This document shows, piece by piece, positions 42,457 to 51,814 of a stretch of DNA of 64,000 nucleotides; the first letter of the stretch is position 1; every line of letters begins with the position of its first letter. Source of the DNA: Hippopus hippopus (lineage: Eukaryota; Mollusca; Bivalvia; Cardiida; Cardiidae); the NCBI GenBank assembly GCA_946811185.2, contig OX328099.1:15775859-15839858 (forward strand), given 5' to 3'. A program made the translations under genes and the position numbers. Under the pieces are notes generated by a model, which was not told where the DNA came from, ran no database searches, and saw nothing but the letters and a program-made list of their open reading frames with translations.

Positions 42457-42645
42457 TAATAAATAGAGGATATTTGTTTTTCACGGTGAAAGATCGAAAT
42501 TTATTTTATCGAGTGAACATCATCCGTAATATTTTCACGAGTGGCGCAGCCACGAGTGAAAATATTACAGATGATGTTCACGAGATGAAATAAATTTCGA
42601 TCTTTCACCCCCCCCCCAAAAAAAAAGCAAATATTCTATTTATTT
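42457..42645. repeat. Fold-back element 2 of the cluster
   Basis: GTGAAAGATCGAAATTTATT and CATCATCCGTAATATTTTCA face their inverse copies at 42551-42625. The loop is only a few bases around GTGGCGCAGCCAC. A run of C then A interrupts the right arm. Confidence 0.85.
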
Positions 42646-43076
42646 CATGCTTTTAACCCTTTTTGTGGGAACTTACATCGAAATCAGTACAATTCTTTTC
42701 GGTTATTCCCCATGGCGTACCCCCTCCGCATAGCAACGCATTACAATATTACGTAAAGCGCGAGAAATGTAGGGTAAATGACGTCATATTTCCATCTTGC
42801 TTAGAGACACGCGCATTTTACCTAGGTAACTAGTGCGCGGGAACTACTGTTTCCGCCTTCGTTTGAAGAGTTAGAATATAAAATTGGTATTTTTCACTGT
42901 TCGTAACCATGGAATATCGAAAAATATTTCACCATTACTTTTCGATAAACTACCGGAAAGCATTAAATAAAATATAGATCTAGTATTGACACTACGAATT
43001 CTATATGTTCTACACGTAACCCTTATCCTGATAAGATGAAATAAAACATCCAAGCCCATGATAAAAACCCCAATAT

Positions 43077-44470
43077 GTTATTTAAGGAATGAAGAGATTT
43101 TTTTTTTGTTTTCATGGAGGTATGAAAAAAAACCCTAATCACACTGTATGAAACCGCGAAGCGGTTTCATACAAAAGTGTGATTAGGTTTTTTTTTTTCC
43201 ATACTTCCATGAAAACAAAAAAAAATCTCTTCATTCCTTATAATTCAATATCACAGACAACAAATATGCACTTAAATAATTCTAACTGCTCTTTTTTTGT
43301 AAATCCAACATTGCGTATTTATTTAATGTCCATTTCATTAATAATTCATAGCGCGGTAAATCTGCTCATTCATGACGTAATAATGACGTAATTCATGACG
43401 TCATTATAGTATTGAACATTGGCAGATTTAGTCGATTTATTATTAGAAGTTCAATACGCTAGAAGTAAGTTGAAAATAAGTTTGTTAGGACCCAGCAAAG
43501 TGACAATGAGTTAAAGCTCTCTCTTTGAATTTACTGTTGGATATTTTTTTCAGTGTTCAGAGAAAATAAATTTAGCTAGCAATTTGAAATTCGGACTGGA
43601 TATAAAATCAGACAGAAAAACATTATGGAATCTCGTATACATGTTTGTTTACATTAGTTTGACTGCAAAAGTAGTCCCGGCACTGCTTAAATTTTTTTTT
43701 TCATGGAGCTCTGAAAAAAAAAAATTCAGCCAATCAGAACTCGCCAATGCTCATGAAAAAAACTAATATTGAATTATTTAAGGAATGAAGAGAACTTTTA
43801 TTTTTTCATGGAGGTATGAAAAATGAACCTAATCACACTGTATGAAACCGTGAAGCGGTTCCATACAAAAGTGTGATAAGGTTTTTTTTTTTTTCATACC
43901 TCCGCGAAAAAATAAAAATTCTCTTCATTCCTTATAATTCAATATCACAGACAACAATTAATATGCACTTAAATAATACTAACTGATTTTTTTTTTATAA
44001 ATCCAACATTGCGTATTTATTTAATGCCCATTTCATTCATATTTCATAGCGCGGCAAAACTGGTCGTTTGTGACGTAAAGATGACGTAATTCATGACGTC
44101 ATTATAGTATTTAACATTTGCAGATTTAATAGATTTATTATTAGACGTTCAATACGCTAGAAGTAAGTGGAAAATAAGATTGTTAGAACCCAGCAAGGTG
44201 ACGAAGTTTTAAGCTCTCTCTTTAAATTTACTGTTGGATATTTTTTCAATATTCAGAGAAAATAAATTTAGCTAGCAATTTGAATTAGGACTGGATATAA
44301 AATCAGAAAGAAAAATATTATGAAAATTCGTAGATCTATACATGTTTGTTTACATTACTTTAACTGAAAAGTAGTTCGGCACTGCTGATTTTTTTTTTTC
44401 ATGGAGATATGAAAAAAAAATTTCAGCCAATCAGAACTCGCCAATGCTCACGAAAAAAACTAATATTGAA
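43077..44470. repeat. Tandem duplication of a 700-bp unit
   Basis: Unit 1 is about 43077-43774 and unit 2 about 43775-44470. Each starts TTATTTAAGGAATGAAGAGA and contains a 165-bp fold-back around GAAACCG.GAAGCGGTT. Both share ATCCAACATTGCGTATTTAT, AATTCATGACGTCATTATAG and CCAATCAGAACTCGCCAATG. Units differ by scattered substitutions and small indels. Confidence 0.85.
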
Positions 44471-44949
44471 TTATTTCAATTTTTATTACATTCTGTTACT
44501 AATAATAGTAACATTTTCCACTGAAAATAGTGTAATATCAGTGTCACGCGAGGGCAGATATGGCGGGGTAACGGGCTGATATCTCATATCCTGCCCGTTG
44601 ACAAGATATTTGTTCTAAATCTATAGCAACAGAACACTCGCTCGTAAACTAACGTTCTCAAAACATCCAGTTTGAAAAGAAAAATGGCTGAATCAGTCCG
44701 TCATTCGCTAGCGGACAAATCTTCAGAACTACAGACAATGATTGAATCGTAAAACCAGCAACGGCATGATAAGTAGAGAATAAACTGTTGTTGTTTTGGA
44801 TTGGGAAAGTTTATCGGGAAAGGCGTAGTGTCCATAGGCTAGTAGTTCTAAGAATTTTATCCGTTGAGCCGGGGGAACCGAGCCTGACTAAGTTTCCCAA
44901 TCCAAAGCACCAATTAGAAAACCAAATTATCGAGCAAATGATTCATGAA

Positions 44950-45105
44950 TGTAATAAACAGGTTATTACACGGCTGATGAGGGCCGGAGAGTGATATCGG
45001 CCCGCCACCTCGAAATCTGCCCTCGGGCTAACGCCCTCGGGACAGATATCAAGGTGGCGGGCCGATATCACTCTCCGGCCCTCATCAGCCGTGTTATAAC
45101 CTGTA
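44950..45105. repeat. GC-rich fold-back element
   Basis: CGGCTGATGAGGGCCGGAGA and GTGATATCGGCCCGCCACCT have complete inverse copies at 45055-45095. The loop contains the pair CCCTCGGGC/GCCCTCGGG. The arms are near identical. Confidence 0.85.
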
Positions 45106-45299
45106 TATATTTTGTAGAGAAAACATCTCCTTGTCGGACAATGTAGATCCAAGATGAGACTGCACGTTCTGTGCATTCTGATCTTGATCTACACTGTCCG
45201 AAAAATGTCAGTGAGTCCCGCTCAGCAGCCTTAGTGTTAAAAGTGATATGAAATCTGCTCAAATGCAACCCTTTTAAGTAGTTTTCCCTCTGTTTGTGA

Positions 45300-45870
45300 T
45301 AGGATGCTAAATAAAAAATTAATGGTTACTTTTCTAAATCGTTCGTCCCTATGGAAATATGCTGTCACAAATCGTCATGTCGTGTGAAGAATCATCCTAA
45401 ATCCAATTCATGATTAAGAGAAAAATGTCATATCGAGTTTTTTAACATTAGTATCATGGCTGTCAACGGGCATGTTTTTGACTCTCCTTTTACAACGGCT
45501 CTTCATATGATTTTCGAGTATCTCTCAAACTACCAACGGGGACACAGGGCTTTTTTGGCCATCGATTCTTTATGCTTTTTCGAGTAGTAGTCAGACCAAC
45601 AACTGGAAAGCTTGATCATTTTCATCAAAGACTTAACAATGGCGACGGTTTACTCTTTATGTTGTTTTTTTTAATGTTTTTTTTTTAGTGTGTGTAATTC
45701 TCAGGTTAAAAATTGATGAGACTGGCTCTTTGTGTTCAGCGGCTCTTATTGCGTTTCCTGTTGATCGCAGAATATCAGGTTTCGCTTTTTTTTTTCAGAA
45801 ATAATATTAATTTTGAAGAACAGTTATTGTCCCTTGAGCTACATTTGCTTTGTGTTTACTGTCCTTTTGA
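45300..45870. other. No feature recognised
   Basis: Intergenic sequence with poly(T) runs near 45670. No coding or repeat ends were seen. Confidence 0.35.
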
Positions 45871-45872
45871 AG

Positions 45873-46040
45873 CTTTATCAGACGACAAAATTTTAGACTT
45901 GTCACGGTTTCAAGTATTTGCAGACGACAAATTGAAAATTAACGAAACAATGAGATTCGTCTTTGAAAGGAAAAAAAAAAAAAAATGCGGGAAAAATGCT
46001 GGTTACCAGCGTTTTCTTCTTTTCCCACTATGTTTTGAGC
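45873..46040 (+). mobile_element. Family A MITE, first of a tandem pair
   Basis: CTTTATCAGACGACAAAATT opens it. The hairpin GAAAAATGCTGGTTACCAGC is short because of an A-run. It shares the preceding block TTTGCTTTGTGTTTACTGTC with the next copy. Confidence 0.8.
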
Positions 46041-46069
46041 TAAATTTGCTTTGTGTTTACTGTCCTTTT

Positions 46070-46290
46070 GAAACTTTATCGGACGACAAAATTTTAGACT
46101 TGTCAAGATTTGAAGTATTTGCAGACAACAAGTTAAACTTTAATGAAATAATGGGATTCGTCTTTGAAAGGGGAAACATGTGGGAAAAGTAGAAAATGCT
46201 GATTACCAACATTTTTCTTCTTTTTCATAAAATAGTTGCAAAAGGCTTTATCCTCGAGGTCGTTTAAACACGGAATTGTGTGGTACAGGG
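46070..46290 (+). mobile_element. Family A MITE, second of a tandem pair
   Basis: CTTTATCGGACGACAAAATT to TGTGGTACAGGG. The shared non-element leader shows that the pair arose by local duplication, not by two insertions. Confidence 0.82.
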
Positions 46291-46440
46291 TTTTAAAATG
46301 TTAGTTGAGCTGTGCCAGGCACCCAGCGTACCTAACACGCCTGATTTTCCATTACCAGAGTTACCTGCGTTTCCCAATCTTTCTAAGCCTGCTTGTTAAC
46401 ATGTAAAGATTTGAAATACCGCTCCTTGGTAAGAAACCTG

Positions 46441-46830
46441 GGTCCGGTTTCGCGAAAAATCCTGAGTCTCTTATTTTATTTAAATCCGCTAATGGGCTTA
46501 TTTTACGACATCATCAGTTCGTTATTTAAGACGCATTTCACCAATATTAACAGACTTAAGTAACGTTCTCAAAGTTTGAGCTGACACACCGTTTCAGACT
46601 CAACTCAGCAAAATAATGGACTTAAGCCTGTTAACTAAGTAAAGTCTTTTTTTTTTTCTCAGCTGAGTCTGAAACGTTGTGTCACGTCAGGATTTAAGAA
46701 AGTTATTACAGTCTGTTAGTATGAATGAATTGCGTCTCAAATAACAAACTCCACTTAAGTCAGAACCTGAGACCAATCGTGGATTTGAGTAAAATAAGAG
46801 ACTTAAGTTTTTTTCGTGAAACCAGGCCCT
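46441..46830. mobile_element. Family F MITE
   Basis: GGTCCGGTTTCGCGAAAAAT and TTTTTTTCGTGAAACCAGGC are inverted ends. The inner pair is CCGTTTCAGACTCAACTCAGC / GCTGAGTCTGAAACG. It aligns along its length with 33968-34336. Confidence 0.82.
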
Positions 46831-46876
46831 GGAACGGTAGGCCTACTGGGCAAATGCTTGACTCGAGTTCAAGTCC

Positions 46877-47095
46877 AATGGGTCCGTATTCACCAACTAT
46901 TCTGAAGAACGTTCCCAGTCTTACTCTCCAGAATTTTCTGAATTTGAAAGAAATGCAACTTCTGATTTGGAAGAAGAAGAAGAAGAAGAAGGAGAAGAAG
47001 AAGAAGAAGAAGAAGAAGAAGAAGAAGACGAAGCAGCAGCAGAAGAAGAAGAAGAAGAAGAAATAATAAGCTCTGAAAGTTTAGAATGTACTTTA
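46877..47095 (+). mobile_element. Family E MITE expanded by a microsatellite
   Basis: GGGTCCGTATTCACCAACTA to ATGCAACTTCTGATTTGG is the left arm of family E. It runs directly into the GAA array, after which no right arm is recognisable. Confidence 0.65.
46966..47063. repeat. (GAA)n microsatellite
   Basis: About 30 triplets of GAA with single GGA, GAC and GCA interruptions. Read either way it gives spurious poly-lysine or poly-leucine frames, not genes. Confidence 0.95.
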
Positions 47096-47311
47096 TAAGG
47101 TGTATGTAATTGTATTCATTTAACTTTGAAACTTTAATTTCAATCTTAGCTCCGTTGGTAATACTGATCATGTTGGAGCGGACAGGCTCTCGTTTTTCTG
47201 ACCTTAAAAGGAAAAGCTTGCCGAATGTGGCTTCGAATGCTTTACATCTGGATTGCTAGACAGAATGCATACTTCCACTCAGGTTCAGGATTTTTCCCTC
47301 TGTTGCTTTAT

Positions 47312-47588
47312 TGAGCCACGCTCTGGCAAAAGGGGGTTTAATGCATCTTCGTGATGCATTATACCAATTAAGCGATCACATACATGTAATTATACATCCA
47401 TAATATTGCCACTTTTTTTATTATAACAACCAACTTAATCATGAGGTAGACTGGTCCTTGGACATAACAGAAAAAATGACCAATTGCGAAAAGTTTAGGC
47501 CCTGGTCAGCCTGCGCGGATTGCCCAGGCTGGCCTGAGTCGATACTTTTCTCAAATGCATTAAGCCCCCTTTTCACAGAGCATGGCTC
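47312..47588 (+). mobile_element. Family C MITE
   Basis: GAGCCACGCTCTGGCAAAAG to CACAGAGCATGGCTC, with core CAGCCTGCGCGGATTGCCCA. It is the first of a C-D-C cluster. Confidence 0.9.
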
Positions 47589-47663
47589 TTATAAATATAA
47601 TATGACAGACTGCTCGACAAAATGCGTACCTCTACTCGGGTTTCGGAGTTCTCCCACTACGTT

Positions 47664-47931
47664 ATATGGCCTGCAACACGCGAAAAGGGGCATTCGGACA
47701 TTTGCGTAAAGTATTGTCTCGGATCAGCCTGCGCAGTCCGCGCAGGCTAATCCGAAACGACACTGTCCGTTTTTATGTAATTTTCTGTTTTGCGCAAGTC
47801 TACTGTAGCACAAAATCTAATGTAGTCGTAAAGTGCCGTCTCGGATTAGCCTGCGCGGACTGCGCAGGCTGATCCGAGACGACACTTTACGCAAATGTCC
47901 GAATGCCCCTTTTCGAGTGTTGCAAGCCATA
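47664..47931 (+). mobile_element. Family D MITE, about 100-bp inverted arms
   Basis: TATGGCCTGCAACACGCGAA and AGGGGCATTCGGACATTTGC mirror CGAATGCCCCTTTTCGAGTG and TTGCAAGCCATA. Each arm contains its own GCCTGCGC...GCGCAGGC palindrome. The central 70 bp is unique and lies in the opposite orientation in the copy at 56286. Confidence 0.9.
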
Positions 47932-47934
47932 TGT

Positions 47935-48194
47935 GAGCCGCGCCCTGGCAAAAGGGGGTTTAATGCATCTCCGTGATACATTGTACCAAGGTAGTCATTG
48001 TATAACTATGGATCCTAAGATCCATTTTCTCTAACAACCGACTAAACATTGAGGTAGAAAGGTTCATCGACATGCGGAAAATTTAACAATAGTAAAAAGT
48101 TTCGAGTCAGGTCAGCCTGCGCGGACTGCGCTGGCTGACCCGGATCGATCCTTTTTGCAGATGCCTTAAACCCCCTTTTTCACAGAGCATGGCT
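47935..48194 (+). mobile_element. Family C MITE, directly after family D
   Basis: GAGCCGCGCCCTGGCAAAAG to CACAGAGCATGGCTG. Only about 3 bp separate it from the D element. Confidence 0.9.
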
Positions 48195-48329
48195 GATATA
48201 CAATGTGACAAAGTGCAAACAACATCAGCGAGACGGTTTCTTAAACAAGATGTCAGACTTCTTAATAAAACTAATTTAGTTTTGCTCTATCCGTCACCAT
48301 GAAAATACGACATTTAACCTCACCGCAGT

Positions 48330-48420
48330 TGACAAGTTTTAAAAAAACATTGTGGGAAAAGGAGCATTTGCTTATTACAAGTAATTGTTCATTTTCACAC
48401 AATAGTTTACATTTAATTTG
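48330..48420. mobile_element. Family A fragment
   Basis: AACATTGTGGGAAAAGGAGC and TCATTTTCACACAATAG bracket a decayed hairpin. Confidence 0.5.
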
Positions 48421-48772
48421 AAAAAAAAAGAAAAGACATTTTTTTGTGTGTCTCCGGTAATTCTCTTGTTATACAGAAATTTTATACTCGTTAGTTGTAT
48501 GTCAAATACTAGTACGTATACTGTAATGGGTCATAAAAAACCTCACGTACTCAACAAAAATCCTCCCACGGCGCAGACGATTAGTTTGCGTCTCTATAGC
48601 AACGTTGAACATTAGCAGACGGCACCAGCTTAAAAGAAAGTTCGCCATAAGATTCCTAAAATCGCAAAAAAATCCTGAAATGACAATGTGATGTTTACTA
48701 ATGTCTCGTTTTCTTCAGTGATTAGGATACGTATTTCAGGACATTCTACACGCATACGCTTCTTTAACTCTC

Positions 48773-48900
48773 TTAGCGCCATAGGAGAAAAAGAAGTAGG
48801 TACAGGTACTTGCGGACGGCATGGATCAAGATCAGACTGCACAGAACGTGCAGTCTGATCTTAGATCTATGCCGTCCGCTTTTTAAGTCAAGCCTATAAG
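48773..48900. mobile_element. Family B-like palindrome, variant ends
   Basis: TCTTAGCGCCATAGG, GCGGACGGCATGGATCAAGA, a perfect CTGCACAGAACGTGCAG core and ATCTATGCCGTCCGC. GGCAT replaces the usual GTGTA next to the core on both arms, a compensatory change within the hairpin. It groups with 14034-14170. Confidence 0.65.
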
Positions 48901-49008
48901 ATCAGCGTAAAACGATCTTTGTTTCAGTTGAATGTATTTTCAACCATCGTAAGAGGTCAAGTCAAGTAGCTGATAAATTCCATAGGCTACATGGTTAATT
49001 CCATATGA

Positions 49009-49195
49009 GCCATGCTCTGTGAAAAGGGGGTTTAATGCATTTGTAAAAAGTATAGACCTAGGTCAGCCAGCGCAGTCCGCGGCAGTACAGATTTGATCAA
49101 ACAATATGAGCCATGCCCTGGAACTCCGTGATGCATTATACAAAGGAAGTCATTACAAAATCCATTTTGTCAAACAACCCGCCGAATCAAATCCA
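49009..49195. mobile_element. Two family C half-elements
   Basis: 49009-49090 is a reversed C end (GAGCCATGCTCTGTGAAAAG to CAGCCAGCGCAGTCC). 49108-49195 is a forward C start (GAGCCATGCCCTGG) with an internal deletion. Confidence 0.65.
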
Positions 49196-49274
49196 ATTAA
49201 ATAATTTATTGTAAATAAAGGCCATCGGCCTATAAAACACATGTAAGGATTAGCAGAAAAAAAAAATACAAACA

Positions 49275-49550
49275 TGCAAGAGTCGTATTACTTCATCATC
49301 ATCACCATCAACATCATCAACAACAACAAATTTCAAAATTAAAATCGTTCGTTTAGAGTATAAGGAATCATCATCATCCGTCACCATCATCATCAAATAT
49401 ATGTAACTGTAGTAAAATTTTAAGGAGCAACAAAAAAGGTCATCATCAACATCATCATCATCACCATCATCTTTATCATCATCACCATCATCTTCATCAT
49501 CGTCGTCATCATCATCATCATCATCATCAACATCATACTCAAAATCATGC
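49275..49550. repeat. (CAT)n-rich microsatellite region
   Basis: Interrupted runs of CATCATCAT with CAC and CAA variants, densest at 49440-49530. A poly-methionine frame on the - strand is an artefact of this array. Confidence 0.9.
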
Positions 49551-49764
49551 GCTTATTGACATAAGAATATAAGAAATAATAATCATAACCAACATCATCA
49601 TAATAATGAGGTATATCAAGTATATTATTTGAACTGGCGTAGGGCTGCACAGAAAAGCGACCGATATCATAAATAACACGTAAGATGTAGCACTCTATTT
49701 TTTTCCCATAAATTTCTAAATTCGATAAGTTACTAAAATTCTTAACAAATAACACAAAACAAAT

Positions 49765-49880
49765 CATTCTGGGAAAAGGAGAAAATGCTGATTGCCAGCA
49801 TTTTCTCCTTTTCTCACTATGTTTTTAGAAGCCTTCCTCCTCAAGGTCGTTAAAACGGGGGATAGTTTGAAACAGGGAAC
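49765..49880 (+). mobile_element. Family A, right half
   Basis: TCTGGGAAAAGGAGAAAATG, GCTGATTGCCAGCATTTTCT, then CTTCCTCCTCAAGGTCGTTA. The left third is absent. Confidence 0.7.
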
Positions 49881-50056
49881 AGATAACAGTTCATGAGAAG
49901 GGTGTTCCTATAAAATGTCACGTTGGAAGGCTTTCATTCAATTATACTTGTTGAATTGTCGTTAATGAAATAAGATGTTTTCGAGACCAATACGATTCTG
50001 TCACCAAATGAATGCCAGCCACAATTTATTCCTGCTAGCGTTAGGTTTTTCACTGA

Positions 50057-50248
50057 ACCCTGGTTTTATATTCACTAACTATTCTTAAGAGCATTTTTAG
50101 TCTTATTCTCTAGAATTTTCTAAATTTGAAAGTAACAAAACTTCTGATTGGCTAAACCAAATGGTTTAGCCAATCAGAAGTTGTGTTACTTTTAAATTCT
50201 AGACTGAGACCAAGAATGAAACTAAGAATGGTTGGTGAATACGGCCCC
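50057..50248. mobile_element. Family E MITE
   Basis: ATATTCACTAACTATTCTTA and GAATGGTTGGTGAATACGGC are the inverted ends. The centre has a perfect palindrome of about 30 bp (CTGATTGGCTAAACC/GGTTTAGCCAATCAG). Confidence 0.85.
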
Positions 50249-50254
50249 TGACTT

Positions 50255-51280
50255 CGTTATGACCTCACCCTTGTCCCTCATTTGTGAACTTTTTGTGAAC
50301 TTTATTGCCATTTAAGAAAAGTGATGAACAAGATTAGCCTGTGTGTTAGTGTAACTTTGATCCTAGTCATTGATGAATGTGTGAACGTCAGGGACCGATG
50401 GATGCAATACAATTATTCTACGGAAAGCTTTTGCAGTATCCGCTGATATGTTGATGTCCTGACTTATTCGCTGCCTTTCCTAACCTTTGTTGCCCTGTGG
50501 GAAAAGATCAAGACTGGTGATTATGTCAGTGTCAGTTTGATTTTGGTCACTGATGAATGTGTCGTCAAAACAGTCATCTATCGATCAATGCATTCTATTA
50601 TTCCAAGGAGAGCTGTTGCACTAAGCCCTAATTTTATGATGATCATAAATTACGCCCTGCATTTCATGACCTATAATGTCCGTTAGAAAAAAAAGAAGAA
50701 AAGACCAAGGTCAGCCAGCACTTTCTGTGTCAGTCCGATCTAAGCCACTGATCTTTTTTTTCAAAAGATGAAAATCAGCGACTGATACACTTCAGATACT
50801 TAGGCTTGAATAAGCAAGCGGACGGTGCAGATCCAAAACCAGACTTCACGTTCTGTGCAGTCGGATCTCAATTTATGACGCCTACACATGCCCCTGTGTA
50901 TGCCCATGACATTAAGGAGGTTAAATTTTGAGGAAATTTCATAGAAAATTTGGGGGTCCAAATTCAAAGAAAACGAGGGGTCAGGGAAAGACCTGATATC
51001 TTTCAGGCCAATTTATATCTATGGTTTCTGCTAAATTACAGTTTTATATCAGCACAATACTTAAACGTCCAGACGACAATTTTCTCTTGCAGACGTAATA
51101 AATTAGGACTGTCTTTAAAATGTGCCCACGTAAGCAGACGTTAAATTATTCTGTAACCAATTTCCTGTCAAAGTAAACTTAAAAGGATAAGGTTCGTGTT
51201 ATGATTGACGACAGGCCGACCCAGTGACGTGATTTTGATTGAAAGATTAATCTGTTACAATCAAACCTAGTCAGAGTGAA
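50255..51280. other. Mostly unrecognised, with a B-like fragment
   Basis: A weak family B core (ACGGTGCAGATCCAAAACCA, CACGTTCTGTGCAGTCGG) lies at 50815-50885. The rest shows no gene or clear repeat; GATTTTGGTCACTGATGAATG and GATCCTAGTCATTGATGAATG (about 50360 and 50540) suggest a local duplication. Confidence 0.45.
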
Positions 51281-51284
51281 GGGT

Positions 51285-51370
51285 TTGACTCCCTGTACCC
51301 TACGTTTACACCATGTTCCCGGCAGCCACGGCAGCCCCGTTTGTCCGAAACGTGGTGTTCCGTGAGATTT
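51285..51370 (-). repeat. GC-rich repeat, inverse of 54500-54580
   Basis: ACACCATGTTCCCGGCAGCC ACGGCAGCCCCGTTTGTCC is the reverse complement of the block at 54530-54570 apart from a few changes. The pair encloses a Helitron-like element. Confidence 0.75.
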
Positions 51371-51814
51371 TGGTCGTTTTTTTTTTCTCCCTTTTACCAA
51401 GTTTAGTTAGGTCCCTTTACGGTAGTTCACGGTATCCGTGACAAGCCGTGGAGGGAAGGGGTTGCTCAGTTCCACGGTGCCCAAAGATATCCTAAGGCTA
51501 CCTGCGTTCTACCACGGATACGAGTAGGTTCAATCCCGGCTAATCAAGTTCTGATCAGCCCTCTCACTTTTCTAATGTTCCTTTCAAAATCTAACACGTT
51601 CATCACGTTCTGCCAAGGTTTTCACATGCATAATGACATGCAAAGATGAAGAAAATTTTATTTTTGTATATTTGCTTGGTGCATATCATACAATACCTGT
51701 CTCAGAAAGATAGATAATGCAGCCGGGACTGAATTCCATATTGCAGTAGGCAAGAGGATAGAGAAGAAAAAGGGCGAGAAAACCAAGGTCCACGTGGGTG
51801 TGCCAAAGGATAAA

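Larger units (their letters stand above)
43020..45236 (-). mobile_element. Family B MITE split by a 2-kb insertion
   Basis: The left end CCCTTATCCTGATAAGATGA and ATAAAAACCCCAATATGTTA (43020-43076) is family B. The rest (TTGTAGAGAAAACATCTCCT, TCGGACAATGTAGATCC, CTGCACGTTCTGTGCA, CAGCAGCCTTAGTG then TTAA at 45237) resumes at about 45108. The 2-kb insert holds a tandem duplication and a fold-back. Confidence 0.65.

Noticed and set aside
46890..47171. Leucine- and lysine-rich open frames on both strands
   Set aside because: They translate a GAA microsatellite; no gene.
49420..49767. Methionine-rich open frame of 115 codons
   Set aside because: It is a CAT microsatellite read on the - strand.
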